A stretch of 64,000 bases of DNA from positions 20,080 to 84,079 of the forward strand of contig JAKLIY010000016.1 in NCBI GenBank assembly GCA_022709365.1. Direction: 5' to 3'. Below are positions 36,713-45,431 of the stretch, piece after piece. The position numbers and the translations under genes are program-made. Origin of the DNA: Pseudomonadota bacterium (GTDB taxonomy: Bacteria; Pseudomonadota; Gammaproteobacteria; Competibacterales; Competibacteraceae). How positions within the stretch are numbered: position 1 is the stretch's first letter; each line of letters opens with the position of its first letter. The notes under the pieces are model-generated. The model did not search any database. It was not told the DNA's origin and saw only the letters and a program-made list of their open reading frames with translations.

Positions 36713-37161
36713 GCGCCTGGCTGCTGGAGCCGGTTTACTGGAACTGGTGGCTGCTGGGCGTGGTGTTAATGTCCATTGAAGCCATCGTTCCGTACTTCTT
36801 TTTCTTGTGGATGGGCGTGGCGGCGCTGCTGGTGGGACTGGTATTGACCGTCCTGCCCGAACTGACCTGGCCCTGGCAGGCGCTGCTGTTTGCGGTGCTG
36901 TCGTTCGGCTCTATTGTGATTTGGCAGTGGCGGTTGCGCCGATACCCGACGCAAACGGCTGATTCTTTGCTGAATCGTCGGGGTCACCAATACGTCGGTC
37001 GAGTCTTTACCCTGGATGCACCGGTGATGAACGGTCACGGGAAAATTCGCGTCGATGACAGCACCTGGAAAGTGCTGGTCGATCAGGATTGCCCCGCCGG
37101 CGCCCGGTTGCGGATCGTCGGCGTGGACGGTGTGATCCTCAAGGGTGAGGTGGAAAAGTAA
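36709..37161 (+). CDS. NfeD-family membrane protein
   Basis: A 150-residue short NfeD protein with two or three transmembrane segments in the first ~75 residues ('[20 protein letters not shown]', '[17 protein letters not shown]', '[15 protein letters not shown]'). A soluble OB-fold tail follows ('[20 protein letters not shown]', '[20 protein letters not shown]'). These proteins act beside SPFH partners, here the gene it overlaps by 4 bp. The exact role is unknown. Confidence 0.92.
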   Translation: MSAWLLEPVYWNWWLLGVVLMSIEAIVPYFFFLWMGVAALLVGLVLTVLPELTWPWQALLFAVLSFGSIVIWQWRLRRYPTQTADSLLNRRGHQYVGRVFTLDAPVMNGHGKIRVDDSTWKVLVDQDCPAGARLRIVGVDGVILKGEVEK

Positions 37162-37194
37162 GGTTTCGGGTTCCCGGTCCGATATCTGACGCCC

Positions 37195-37953
37195 TCAAGC
37201 ATCGCGGCTGATGGCGAACGGCGAAAACGCCTGGCAAACCGGCATCACTTCCACGCGGTTGATATTGACGTGCGCTGGGCGGGTCGCCGCCCAGTAGACC
37301 ACATCGGCGATGTCCGCCGCTTCCAGGGGCTGAACGCCCTCGTAGATCCGGTTCGCCTTGTGATCATCGCCTTTGAAGCGCACCAGGGAAAATTCGGTTT
37401 CCGCCATCCCAGGTTCAACATTGGTGACCCGTACTTGGGTGCCGAGCAGATCAGCGCGCAGGTTCAGGGAGAACTGCTTGACGAAGGCTTTGGTTCCGCC
37501 ATAGACATTACCGCCCGGATAGGGGTAATTGCCGGCGACTGAACCGATGTTGACGATGTGACCGCAATTGCGTTCAACCATGCCCGGCAGGACCGCCCGG
37601 GTGCAATACAGCAGGCCCTTGATATTCGTGTCTATCATGTCCTGCCAGTCCTGCATATTGCAACGTTGAGTCGGTTCCAAACCCAGCGCCAAACCGGCGT
37701 TATTGACGAGCAGGTCGATGTCAGTAAATTCCACCGGCAGCGCAGCGATGGCCGCATTGACCGCCACTTCATTGCGGATATCGAGGGGGAAGGCATGAAC
37801 CGGCGTGGTCGCCGCCAGTTCGGTACACAACTCATCCAGACGTTCCTGACGTCGGCCACAGAGGATAAGGCGCCAGCCTTCAGTCGCAAAACGGTGGGCG
37901 CAGGCCGCACCGAATCCGGAGGTGGCACCGGTGATCAAGGCAATTTGAGACAT
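37195..37953 (-). CDS. Short-chain dehydrogenase (YdfG-like)
   Basis: A 252-residue NAD(P)-dependent oxidoreductase. 'ALITGATSGFGAACAHRF' is the glycine-rich cofactor loop, 'LVNNAGLALG' the NNAG motif, 'GHIVNIGSVAG' the catalytic Ser strand, and 'GNVYGGTKAFVKQ' the YxxxK pair. ATG 37953 is chosen since GGAG lies 8 bases upstream and the cofactor loop begins at residue 5. 'CGRRQERLDEL' after strand 2 suggests NADP preference, as in YdfG, which reduces serine-type 3-hydroxy acids and malonic semialdehyde. Confidence 0.93.
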   Translation of the reverse strand: MSQIALITGATSGFGAACAHRFATEGWRLILCGRRQERLDELCTELAATTPVHAFPLDIRNEVAVNAAIAALPVEFTDIDLLVNNAGLALGLEPTQRCNMQDWQDMIDTNIKGLLYCTRAVLPGMVERNCGHIVNIGSVAGNYPYPGGNVYGGTKAFVKQFSLNLRADLLGTQVRVTNVEPGMAETEFSLVRFKGDDHKANRIYEGVQPLEAADIADVVYWAATRPAHVNINRVEVMPVCQAFSPFAISRDA

Positions 37954-37999
37954 TGATGAACTCCTGCAGGATTCTACGGGTTTAATGAATTCAAAAAGA

Positions 38000-38200
38000 T
38001 CATTCAGTTTGGGATACACCCTTCTCTTTAGCCAGTACCCGCCAACTCAGCACCTTGACCCTACTGCGCTCATAAGACTCCTCCCCTCCATAAATTAACC
38101 CCTCCTGTAAATTTTCCTGTGATGGCGAGGGCTGGCAGCGCGGGGCTATGGCGTCATCCGCATCCAACCCATTGATCCTGCTAAGCGATTTTCGCTTCAT
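38000..38200 (-). CDS. Small open frame starting within a MITE-like element
   Basis: An ATG at 38200 with GGGG nine bases upstream opens 66 codons ('MKRKSLSRINGLDADDAIAP' onward) to a stop at 38000. Its 5' half lies inside the inverted-repeat element 38103-38241. I do not recognise the product, and it may be an accident of the repeat. Confidence 0.25.
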   Translation of the reverse strand: MKRKSLSRINGLDADDAIAPRCQPSPSQENLQEGLIYGGEESYERSRVKVLSWRVLAKEKGVSQTE

Positions 38201-38241
38201 CTGTTTACCCCATCGTTCGGATCACAGGAAAATTTACAGGA
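38103..38241. repeat. MITE-like element with 21-bp terminal inverted repeats
   Basis: CCTGTAAATTTTCCTGTGAT (38104-38123) is the exact reverse complement of 38221-38240, and one more pair (38103/38241) extends it to 21 bp. The 139-bp unit encodes no transposase, so it would have to be moved in trans. A shared CCATAAA near both flanks may hint at a target duplication but is not exact enough to claim. Confidence 0.7.
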
Positions 38242-38299
38242 CCATAAAAAATGCTGAGTGATCACTGACAAGTCTGTTTACTGTTTACTTGCCGGTTCA

Positions 38300-38458
38300 C
38301 TATTCTCCATCCGGCGCGGAAACTGCGCCCTGCTTGACGCCGGTAAGGTGGAATGTCTCCCAGCCTAAACATTGCTGTTCGCACAGAATGACGGCGGTAC
38401 GGAAGGTATAGCCGCTGTGCAGCAGCAGGGAATGGTCGAGGATGTGGAAGATGCGCAT
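38300..38458 (-). pseudogene. N-terminal fragment of exosortase-associated glycosyltransferase, copy 1
   Basis: ATG 38458 opens 52 codons: 'MRIFHILDHSLLLHSGYTFR', then 'TAVILCEQQCLGWETFHLTG' and a stop. The first 40 residues match the start of GT4-type glycosyltransferases found in XrtA/PEP-CTERM loci ('HILDHSLPLHSGYTFRT'). The rest of the ~400-residue enzyme is absent. Two related fragments occur at 39633-39791 and 45432-45551. No SD is visible. Confidence 0.6.
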
Positions 38459-38496
38459 GATGTCGGTCACGAAAAAGCCAGGGTCAGCACAAATAA

Positions 38497-39620
38497 TTAA
38501 CCGATTTCTGCAAATTGCGCCCGGTCTCCCATTTCCCGCAGAATCATGGGAATTCCTCGTCCCAGTCCATCGATATAACGCAAATTGTCCAGATATTTGA
38601 GCAGAAAAAAATTCCGCGCTGCCGAATTGCCATAGCGGATTTTCTCCAGCGTCAGAGTATTCGGCAATGCGCCGGGAGAACGAATCTCCACCCGGTTACG
38701 GTAGATAAAAATCTGAATTTTTCGATTGATTAATGAATAATCGCGGTGGCAAACTGCATTGACGAGCGCTTCACGAATGACCTTAAGCGGAATTTTTTCC
38801 TGCTCTGTGCGCTGTAAGCCGTTCACGGTTGAGGGTCGGGGTAAAAACAGGCGAATGAGCGCCCCACCCTGGTCGATCAGTTCGGGTAAAGTCCCCGTCA
38901 ATTCCTTTTTATCCAGCAATTCATCCGTCAGATCATTGCCGGCGAAAACCGCAAAACTGATAGTGCTATGCGGCAAACGCCGTTGCGGTTGACGTCCGAA
39001 CAGCACAATAAACCGCCAATGCTGGCGACCCATTGATTCTCCCATGCTGTGAGCATATCAGTATTTTTCAGAATATTAAGCTGTTCGCCGCGTTCTAAAT
39101 CTCCATAGGGAATCTGATAGCAGCTCTGCCAGTAATCATGCAGCCGTGCTGGATCAAGATCATCAAATCCAGTTCTATCCACTGGAGAAATGTCAAAATG
39201 CACTAAACCAGCGGCTTGAAATAAACGGCTTAATTCTTCCTTGGTCGCCTGCCGGTTGGTCGAACCGACCTGGATTAAAAACTTGCCATCCAGAGTTTGA
39301 TAGGGTTTGGCTGTTCCTTTATCAACGGTGATGAGACAAACCGACTTGCCTTGCAAAACTATACGTTCTATTGTGGGATTCAGTGCGGGGATTACGCTAT
39401 GGCGAGCGACGTTGATCGCCCGCTGTTCAATCGCGGAGACATCACTGACCCCCGCAATGGTCCCGTTATCGGCAACTCCAATCAGAATAGTTCCACCAAA
39501 CGTATTGGCGAATGCCACCATTTCCCGCGCCAGTGATTCCGGGCGAACCTGCTCTTCCTTGAATTCTAATAAGCCGGATTCGCCTTGGCTGATCAGTTCA
39601 TCTAATTTTTCCGGGGCCAC
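38497..39620 (-). pseudogene. AlbA-2/Schlafen-type ATP-binding regulator, frameshifted and truncated
   Basis: The 5' part (39620 to about 39008) encodes 'GESGLLEFKEEQVRPESLAR' and 'ANTFGGTILIGVADNGTIAG', the AlbA-2 DNA-binding domain. The 3' part in another frame encodes 'LFGRQPQRRLPHSTISFAVF', 'IREALVNAVCHRDYS' and 'VEIRSPGALPNTLTLEKIRY', the ATPase-like region. An extra TG at the TGTG around 39004-39007 breaks the frame after 'ASIGGLL'; removing it restores the expected 'GGLLLFGRQPQR'. The C-terminus stops early at 38497 compared with relatives of about 450 residues. Confidence 0.8.
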
Positions 39621-39632
39621 GGGTTGATTCTG

Positions 39633-39791
39633 TTATCCGGTGAACGGCTGGCCGCTGTGACAAGCCCTTGAACAATCGCTGCCTGATTGAGCATCGGCTA
39701 GTGCGCTTGGGTCTCGGTTGCCGACGGCGATGCGAAAAACATAGCCACTGTGCAGCGGCAAGGAATGGTCAAAAATGTGGAGGATGCGGAT
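39633..39791 (-). pseudogene. N-terminal fragment of exosortase-associated glycosyltransferase, copy 2
   Basis: Starting directly after the TAA of the GT39-like gene, the frame reads 'IRILHIFDHSLPLHSGYVFR' before drifting into unrelated sequence and a stop at 39633. The initiator ATG is replaced by ATC. It is homologous to the fragments at 38300-38458 and 45432-45551 and marks one edge of the glycan cassette. Confidence 0.6.
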
Positions 39792-41432
39792 TTATTTACT
39801 ACACCATAAATCGGCTCCATCGACTCTATAGACTATTGCAGGTTTAGGTTCTAATAATTTTCGAAAAGGTTGAGCTAATGAATTTGCTGTTTTTTCAGGG
39901 AGTTTTTCGACTATATTTAAGATCATGCTCACAAATGCAGAGCCTAGTCCAAATCCTGTGGGAATTAAACGACTAACTTCCTGCCAACAACTTGGCAGCT
40001 CATCCAAATTAATCTGCCCACTCACTTTGGCGCCACCAGCACCCCACCCAAGAGTCTCATGGTCGAGAATTACATAGATCTGAGTCATGATAATATCACT
40101 GAATACAGTTGATTCTCTGGGCGGTAATGTATCACTCAAATAACCAAAGCGATCCGCAACATCCTTATTCTGCTCTAAGATTGAATAAACTTTAACGATA
40201 TTACCGTTGTTTGTAGACCCGATAAACCACTTTTTCGGGTGATTTTTTGCAACCTCTAAAGCAGCCTTGCTATTACTAGTAAAAACTCGATAAGCCTGCT
40301 GTTCAAATGCCCCAAGAGCTACGCCACCACTCACAATAACTGCGAGCGCTATGAACGCCAATTTTTGAGAAAACTGCGCTATTTGATAGCCTGCTAGTAA
40401 GGCTATGGGGGCAAGAAACAAAGTTAGATAGTTTGATTGTTTCATTACAAATCGTAGTGGTTCCAAAGAAACTGGTGTAAAAGATAAAATAGCGATTAGG
40501 GAGATCAACCAAAATGTGGTATAGCGTACACCATCGTCTATGACACCAACTGAGAAAAATCTACGAAAAAATAAGAAAACTATTGAGAAAGAGAGAAATG
40601 GTGCCAGCCAAGTGTGTTTAATATCGACAAATAAATACCAAAAATAATACAAAACACCATCTTCTCCCTGCTCTCCTTGAATAAAGCTTCGGTCGATTTG
40701 ACCCAAAACTACTTTGAAAAGATGTAAGGGATCACCTGCAATAGCAGCCATCAGGATAAAATGTAGAAATAACATCACTAATCCACCGAAAAAAATGTAT
40801 ATCCATCGTACATTGAGTCTTCGAAAGACTATTGGGTACGCTATGAAAGCGAGTAGCGTAACGACAACAAGTTCTTTAGCCCAGAAGATAAGCCCCATGG
40901 ACAAGCCTGTCAGGAAAAAAAGAACGCGACTATTTAGACGCTCAGCTATAAAAAAAAGCACGAAGCTAAGAGTAACGAAAAGCGAAACAACAGGATCAGG
41001 ATGTATACGAGTCGACACGGCGATATGCAAAGGTATGCTAAGAAAAATCAATGTAGAATAAAAAGCTGCTTGCCGATTCCAAATAGTGCGGGCGAACAGG
41101 TAAACAACTGCAATCTCAGTCACTGAACACAAGAGTGGCCATAGATTGGCTGCAAAGAGATTGATGCCGAATAAATAAACAAAAAACCCCGCTGGTATGT
41201 TGAATCCATAGCGAAGTGAACCATTATAATTAGCGCTAGACCAAATACCATTGGATATTTCGACCGCACGGCTTAAATAAACAAGATCATCTGAGCCAAA
41301 AGGCCCATTGAAAAAAGCCAAGCGCACAGCAATTGCTACCGATAGCAGGATCAACAAAAATATGTAATCTAGTGGTAGCCATGTTACTGGTGGAGTTTGC
41401 ACAAAGCCGATTGATAAACGTGATGGTGGCAT
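39792..41432 (-). CDS. GT39/ArnT-like membrane glycosyltransferase
   Basis: A 546-residue protein with about ten hydrophobic segments, beginning with a helix at 'LDYIFLLILLSVAIAVRLAF' and the acidic first-loop motif 'GPFGSDDLVYLSR' typical of GT39/ArnT-type enzymes that use polyprenyl-phosphate sugars. A soluble C-terminal part follows the last helix near residue 370. DNA here is markedly richer in A/T than the XrtA locus next door, as in acquired O-antigen or surface-glycan cassettes. It is the last gene of a minus-strand run of six glycan genes. The sugar and acceptor are unknown. Confidence 0.82.
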   Translation of the reverse strand: MPPSRLSIGFVQTPPVTWLPLDYIFLLILLSVAIAVRLAFFNGPFGSDDLVYLSRAVEISNGIWSSANYNGSLRYGFNIPAGFFVYLFGINLFAANLWPLLCSVTEIAVVYLFARTIWNRQAAFYSTLIFLSIPLHIAVSTRIHPDPVVSLFVTLSFVLFFIAERLNSRVLFFLTGLSMGLIFWAKELVVVTLLAFIAYPIVFRRLNVRWIYIFFGGLVMLFLHFILMAAIAGDPLHLFKVVLGQIDRSFIQGEQGEDGVLYYFWYLFVDIKHTWLAPFLSFSIVFLFFRRFFSVGVIDDGVRYTTFWLISLIAILSFTPVSLEPLRFVMKQSNYLTLFLAPIALLAGYQIAQFSQKLAFIALAVIVSGGVALGAFEQQAYRVFTSNSKAALEVAKNHPKKWFIGSTNNGNIVKVYSILEQNKDVADRFGYLSDTLPPRESTVFSDIIMTQIYVILDHETLGWGAGGAKVSGQINLDELPSCWQEVSRLIPTGFGLGSAFVSMILNIVEKLPEKTANSLAQPFRKLLEPKPAIVYRVDGADLWCSK

Positions 41433-41522
41433 CCTTCATATCCTTAATGAATATTTAACCAAAGTTTTTGATAATTTCACTAATACACTTTTTTGACAAT
41501 GACGCACCCACATGAATAAGCT

Positions 41523-41555
41523 GGGCTAGGTGGGCTAGGTGGGCTAGGTGGGCTA
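41523..41555. repeat. 9-bp tandem repeat at the 3' end of gtrA
   Basis: GGGCTAGGT is repeated three times and followed by GGGCTA. On the minus strand each unit supplies an in-frame TAG, and the last one is the stop codon of the GtrA gene, so extra copies do not change the protein. Slippage at this site is likely to vary between strains. Confidence 0.85.
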
Positions 41556-41978
41556 AACATGGTCTATCTCCGAATGGTGTATCTCAGATTGTCTAAAAGC
41601 GAAGTGCTTCTGGATTAGGTAAGATAATACTACACTAAAAGGCAATGCGATTACGCCTGCCGAGTAAGCATCAAGGCCCAAAGCTATTATACGACCAATC
41701 AAAGTGATCGTGCATAGATAGATCAATGCCCAACTTAATACGAATCGACCTAACAGGCGGTTGTCTGTGTTATTAAACACGAGACGACCCTGTGTTTTGA
41801 AACTAAATAGAATACCTATCAACAAGGCCAAAAAATTAGCTAAAGCATAGTTGAGACCAACAAACAGTAATCCAGCATAGATAGTATAACTAAAGCTTGT
41901 ATTAAGTATCCCAACCAAGACAAAGCGAAAAAAATGCATTACTTTCATCACAGAGACGGGGCAAAAAGACGATCTCAT
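41553..41978 (-). CDS. GtrA-family membrane protein
   Basis: A 141-residue protein with four hydrophobic helices ('FVLVGILNTSFSYTIYAGLL', 'ALANFLALLIGILFSFK', 'FVLSWALIYLCTITLIG', 'VIALPFSVVLSYLIQKHFAF'), matching GtrA-like flippase proteins that move polyprenyl-linked sugars. The ATG at 41978 overlaps the methyltransferase stop, while an ATG ten codons later ('MKVMHFFRF') is closer to the usual start; either is possible. It works by association with the GtrB-like GT2 at 44420 and the GT39-like enzyme. The tail 'SEIHHSEIDHV' is unusual. Confidence 0.85.
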   Translation of the reverse strand: MRSSFCPVSVMKVMHFFRFVLVGILNTSFSYTIYAGLLFVGLNYALANFLALLIGILFSFKTQGRLVFNNTDNRLLGRFVLSWALIYLCTITLIGRIIALGLDAYSAGVIALPFSVVLSYLIQKHFAFRQSEIHHSEIDHV

Positions 41979-42604
41979 TTATCGCCTCGCGAGGCAGCAC
42001 GATAGACAATCATTAGTTCGTGGTAAATAAAATATTTACCAATAATCCGCATATTTCCAGGAAAGTATGAATGATGAAAGATTCGGAAGCCCTCACAGTC
42101 AATCATTTTTCGAGTCCGAAGGTAATCCATGTCGATGAAAGTTTTATGAGTAGGGTCTGAATCAAAGCCAGTCTTTCCAGGAACCACAATAATCACTGTT
42201 GAAATACCTAAACTCGCACAATCATGGAGCAGATTACACAGAACCTGATCAGCATTATTAAAGTGTTCAAGAACATGCGAAAGTACCAAGTTATTGAATT
42301 CATACGGGGTTACCCCTTCTAAGCTGAGCCGATTTTGGTTTTCGGTTGCTGGAATAACTCGAAGCCCCCTCTGCGTAAGATCATCGACCAGAAATGGATT
42401 AATTTCAATCCCGAGAGAACCGGACGGTAACCGTTCAAGTATCTGGCCGGCACCACAGCCTAAGTCAATGGAAGGACCAACAATATAGCGCAAAATCCGC
42501 GAAACATAGAAATATTTGATGAACTTGCGAAACAGATTTCTTTGCCGGCTAATTTGTGTACGCGCATAAGCGCGACCATATTCCTCTTCCTTGTCTTGCT
42601 GCAT
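41975..42604 (-). CDS. SAM-dependent methyltransferase
   Basis: From ATG 42604 ('MQQDKEEEYGRAYARTQ'), with AGGA eight bases upstream, the 209-residue protein has motif I 'IDLGCGAGQILERL', an acidic end of strand 2 'LGIEINP', and 'NLVLSHVLEHFNNADQVL' typical of class I enzymes acting on sugars or small molecules. It sits 2 bp after the GT2 gene and overlaps gtrA. It may cap or modify the glycan made by this cassette. AT-rich codon use as in its neighbours. Confidence 0.85.
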   Translation of the reverse strand: MQQDKEEEYGRAYARTQISRQRNLFRKFIKYFYVSRILRYIVGPSIDLGCGAGQILERLPSGSLGIEINPFLVDDLTQRGLRVIPATENQNRLSLEGVTPYEFNNLVLSHVLEHFNNADQVLCNLLHDCASLGISTVIIVVPGKTGFDSDPTHKTFIDMDYLRTRKMIDCEGFRIFHHSYFPGNMRIIGKYFIYHELMIVYRAASRGDK

Positions 42605-42606
42605 TT

Positions 42607-43467
42607 TTATTTTCCTGTAAGCAGAAAGCGATAGATAAACCACCGGCCCATAGTATTTAAACCAGCGTTAACGAAGCCAAAAACCCGGTCAGTTCTCGAT
42701 ATCCTGAATCTTGCGTCAGCAGAGCATTTCTCAATAAAATCCTTGAAATCACGGTACTGCTTGCTGCCTATAGCAACGCTCCAAGATCCCAGAGAAACAC
42801 GAAACGAAGAAATGCGCTTTGCGGTGTAATAAGCATCACCATGCAGGAGAACCCTGAACCAGTAATCAAGATCAACCACATAAGGATAAGTGGCATCGTA
42901 AGCACCCACTTTCTCGATGATCTCGCGGCGAAACAGCGCGTTTCCGGGTTCCCCGATCAGGTTCGCTCCGGCACGGACGCAGCGCTTGATCAACGCTAGC
43001 CCGCTAATACGACCAGGCTTCGTTCGGGCAAGACCACGAGTCATAAATGTCCGACCTTGTGGGTCGATAATTCCCCGCGATCCGAAAACCAAGGCGATCT
43101 CGTGCGCATGATCAGCTTCGAGCAGCGATACCTGTTCCTGAAGGCAATCGGACTCCAGCAAATCGTCCTGCGGAAGCAGTTTAAAGTACTGGCCTTGAGC
43201 AAGGTTAAGGCACTTATTCCAATTGCCCTCAGGCCCGAGATTCTGCTCATTGCGAAGATATCGAATACGGGGGTCAGTATAGCGAGAAATGATAGCCTGT
43301 GTGTCATCTGGTGAATTGTCATCGACAATCCAGAATTCAAAATTTGGGTATGACTGATTCAATACCGAATCGATCGTAGCAGGTAGGAAAGCAGCACCCC
43401 GATAAGTGGGGATACATACGGAAACCAGTGGGTTTGTCATCATTAGATAACTGTTAGAAAGACTCAT
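42607..43467 (-). CDS. Family 2 glycosyltransferase
   Basis: A 286-residue GT-A enzyme: 'PLVSVCIPTYRGAAFLPATI', 'FEFWIVDDNSPDDT', and a DXD-like 'FKLLPQDDLLE'. The start at 43467 overlaps the epimerase stop (ATGA), while an ATG eight or nine codons later lies right before the conserved domain. No transmembrane segments. Sugar and acceptor unknown. Confidence 0.9.
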   Translation of the reverse strand: MSLSNSYLMMTNPLVSVCIPTYRGAAFLPATIDSVLNQSYPNFEFWIVDDNSPDDTQAIISRYTDPRIRYLRNEQNLGPEGNWNKCLNLAQGQYFKLLPQDDLLESDCLQEQVSLLEADHAHEIALVFGSRGIIDPQGRTFMTRGLARTKPGRISGLALIKRCVRAGANLIGEPGNALFRREIIEKVGAYDATYPYVVDLDYWFRVLLHGDAYYTAKRISSFRVSLGSWSVAIGSKQYRDFKDFIEKCSADARFRISRTDRVFGFVNAGLNTMGRWFIYRFLLTGK

Positions 43468-44423
43468 CTTAATAAGTCACTTGGACTCCGCACTAATGCA
43501 GCACGTTCTGCCGACATCACTTGGGAAATACCGATAAAGAGGCTTATCTTCGGTATCCGTACACATTCTGGGGCGGCTACGGACTGAAACCGTACTCGGT
43601 GAGAATAAATGCTGCTTAACCTACTTGTACTCGTGATAATTCTCGGAGCGCGGCGGGCAATTCGCTTAAAGACTGAAATGATTTCGGCAATCGTTGTGGG
43701 CTGCTCGGAAGCTATAATTTTTGTAAGAACACTCGGTTTATCGTTTATTACGCGCAGAGCGGCAACCATCATCGCCGCTGCGTCGTCGGCAGCGATATAA
43801 TCGCGAATCGTGTCGAACGGCACATAAATTTGGATGGGCTGATGCCTCAGTACACAGCGCGCAATATGCGCAAGAAGACCTTGCTGCTTTCTGAACGATT
43901 GGCCAGGCCCATAAAGCGTCGATAATCGAGCGATCAATGCTGCCATTCGGCCATTTAAAAGCACAAATGAGCGCACCAACTCTTCCTGCCTGAGTTTCTC
44001 ACGAGCATAGGGAGTCGTCGGAGTGGGAGTACTGTTCTCGCTGATGATGTAATCTGACGACCCAGCATAGATTGCGCCGGCTGAACTGGCGAAAGCCACT
44101 GCTCCCGGTGTGGCCATAAGTTGTGGTTCAGATTCGGCCAGACGGAGCAATAGCGACAGGACTCGTGTTTCGAGCGCAAGGTCAGCCTCCGAACTGCTCA
44201 TAGTGCCCACACCGGCAGCCCAGTAGATTTCCCATTGACGCTCAGCACCGACACAAGCAGCAAACGCCTGAACGGCCGCCGCAAGTTGAGATGCGAGTTC
44301 ACCCTCATTACCCCAACGAAAACGCTCAGCCGGCGAGAATAACTCGGTTTCTTTGTTGCGCAGTGCGCGACACAACGCCGAGCCTAACAGCCCCCCGCTT
44401 CCAATAACCCACGCAATCATCAT
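43464..44423 (-). CDS. NAD-dependent epimerase/dehydratase
   Basis: The 319-residue extended-SDR protein has the cofactor loop 'VIGSGGLLGSALCRAL', 'AFASSAGAIYAGS' with the catalytic Ser, and 'PYAREKLRQEE' with the Tyr-x3-Lys pair. 'ARLSTLYGPGQ' is also typical. It probably makes or modifies a nucleotide sugar for the neighbouring transferases. It overlaps both neighbours by 4 bp, so the group is a tight operon. Confidence 0.87.
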   Translation of the reverse strand: MMIAWVIGSGGLLGSALCRALRNKETELFSPAERFRWGNEGELASQLAAAVQAFAACVGAERQWEIYWAAGVGTMSSSEADLALETRVLSLLLRLAESEPQLMATPGAVAFASSAGAIYAGSSDYIISENSTPTPTTPYAREKLRQEELVRSFVLLNGRMAALIARLSTLYGPGQSFRKQQGLLAHIARCVLRHQPIQIYVPFDTIRDYIAADDAAAMMVAALRVINDKPSVLTKIIASEQPTTIAEIISVFKRIARRAPRIITSTSRLSSIYSHRVRFQSVAAPECVRIPKISLFIGISQVMSAERAALVRSPSDLLR

Positions 44424-45400
44424 TCGCGAACTGCCGGCCGCGTGGGCTTGGTACTCACGACATACAAAGGCTTGCCCATGACAATGCCCATAGTTACCGC
44501 AAGGTACTCAGCAATCACACCGAGTGCAGTCAAGATACTGCCGGAGAAGAAAGCAATAACGACTAAAAGTGACGTCCAGCCCTGGACAGGCACCCCGCCA
44601 TACAATTTGCCATAAAGCGCATAACTGGCAATGGCCACGGACAAGACGACTGAACTGAACCCCATCAGGGTGATCAATCGCAGTGGACGTGTGCCAGTAG
44701 TGAGGATCAGGTTCCAGAAGTGGCCGAGTAACTTAATGTACGAATACCCGGAGGGTCGATCCATCTCATTTCGCAGCCGCACCGGGCAGTGCCCGATGCG
44801 GCCGGTGATCCAGAAAAGCCCCACATCGAGATAGACGCCATTACCACAGTAAGCCGCCAAAGTTCTGGCCATCTCGCCATCCACGAGGCGAAAGCTGCTA
44901 AACCGGCCAATCTTACTATTACCGAGTAACCGGGTGGTGATGGCCTTGGCGGTTCGGCTCAAGGTATTCCGCAGCCAGCCGTGGGGAGGCGGATTCGTCG
45001 GCTGCGCGTACACTAACTGGAGTGATCCAGCCAAGGCGCTATCCAGCATACGACCGATATCGGCTGGGTCTTGTTGCCCGTCCTCGTCAATGGTCGCAAC
45101 CCAATCCCCGGTGGCGCTTGCCATTCCAGCTAGGGTCGCGGCGTGCTGGCCGTAATTCCGGGATAACCACACGGGCCGCACAAACGAATGTTGGGCGCTG
45201 AGAACTTCCAGGGTTTTGTCAGACCGGTCAGGACCGCAGTCATGGACCAGCAAGACTTCACAAATGACGAAGCAGTTTCCGTTGGGTGTTAACTGCACAA
45301 GCGTCAATGGCGCGATTTCCTCGATCAGCGTCGGGATCGTTTTTTCGCCGCGATACACAGGTATGACGAGGGAAACATGGTGCATGGTAGGGTCATCCAT
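44420..45400 (-). CDS. GtrB/DPM-like family 2 glycosyltransferase
   Basis: A 326-residue enzyme: 'VSLVIPVYRGEKTIPTLIEE', 'LLVHDCGPDRSDKT', and 'WVATIDEDGQQDPADIGRML', the acidic motif of polyprenyl-phosphate glycosyltransferases. Two C-terminal membrane helices ('LITLMGFSSVVLSVAIASYA', 'LLVVIAFFSGSILTALGVI') anchor it. It likely charges a lipid carrier for GtrA/GT39 partners in the same operon. ATG 45400 or 45385 are both possible starts; no strong SD was seen. Confidence 0.9.
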   Translation of the reverse strand: MDDPTMHHVSLVIPVYRGEKTIPTLIEEIAPLTLVQLTPNGNCFVICEVLLVHDCGPDRSDKTLEVLSAQHSFVRPVWLSRNYGQHAATLAGMASATGDWVATIDEDGQQDPADIGRMLDSALAGSLQLVYAQPTNPPPHGWLRNTLSRTAKAITTRLLGNSKIGRFSSFRLVDGEMARTLAAYCGNGVYLDVGLFWITGRIGHCPVRLRNEMDRPSGYSYIKLLGHFWNLILTTGTRPLRLITLMGFSSVVLSVAIASYALYGKLYGGVPVQGWTSLLVVIAFFSGSILTALGVIAEYLAVTMGIVMGKPLYVVSTKPTRPAVRE

Positions 45401-45431
45401 GGGTCATCTTAATCCGGGGCTGATTTGAACA

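Noticed and set aside
36709..37161. NfeD as a serine protease (NfeD1b type)
   Set aside because: The protein is the short form without the ClpP-like domain.
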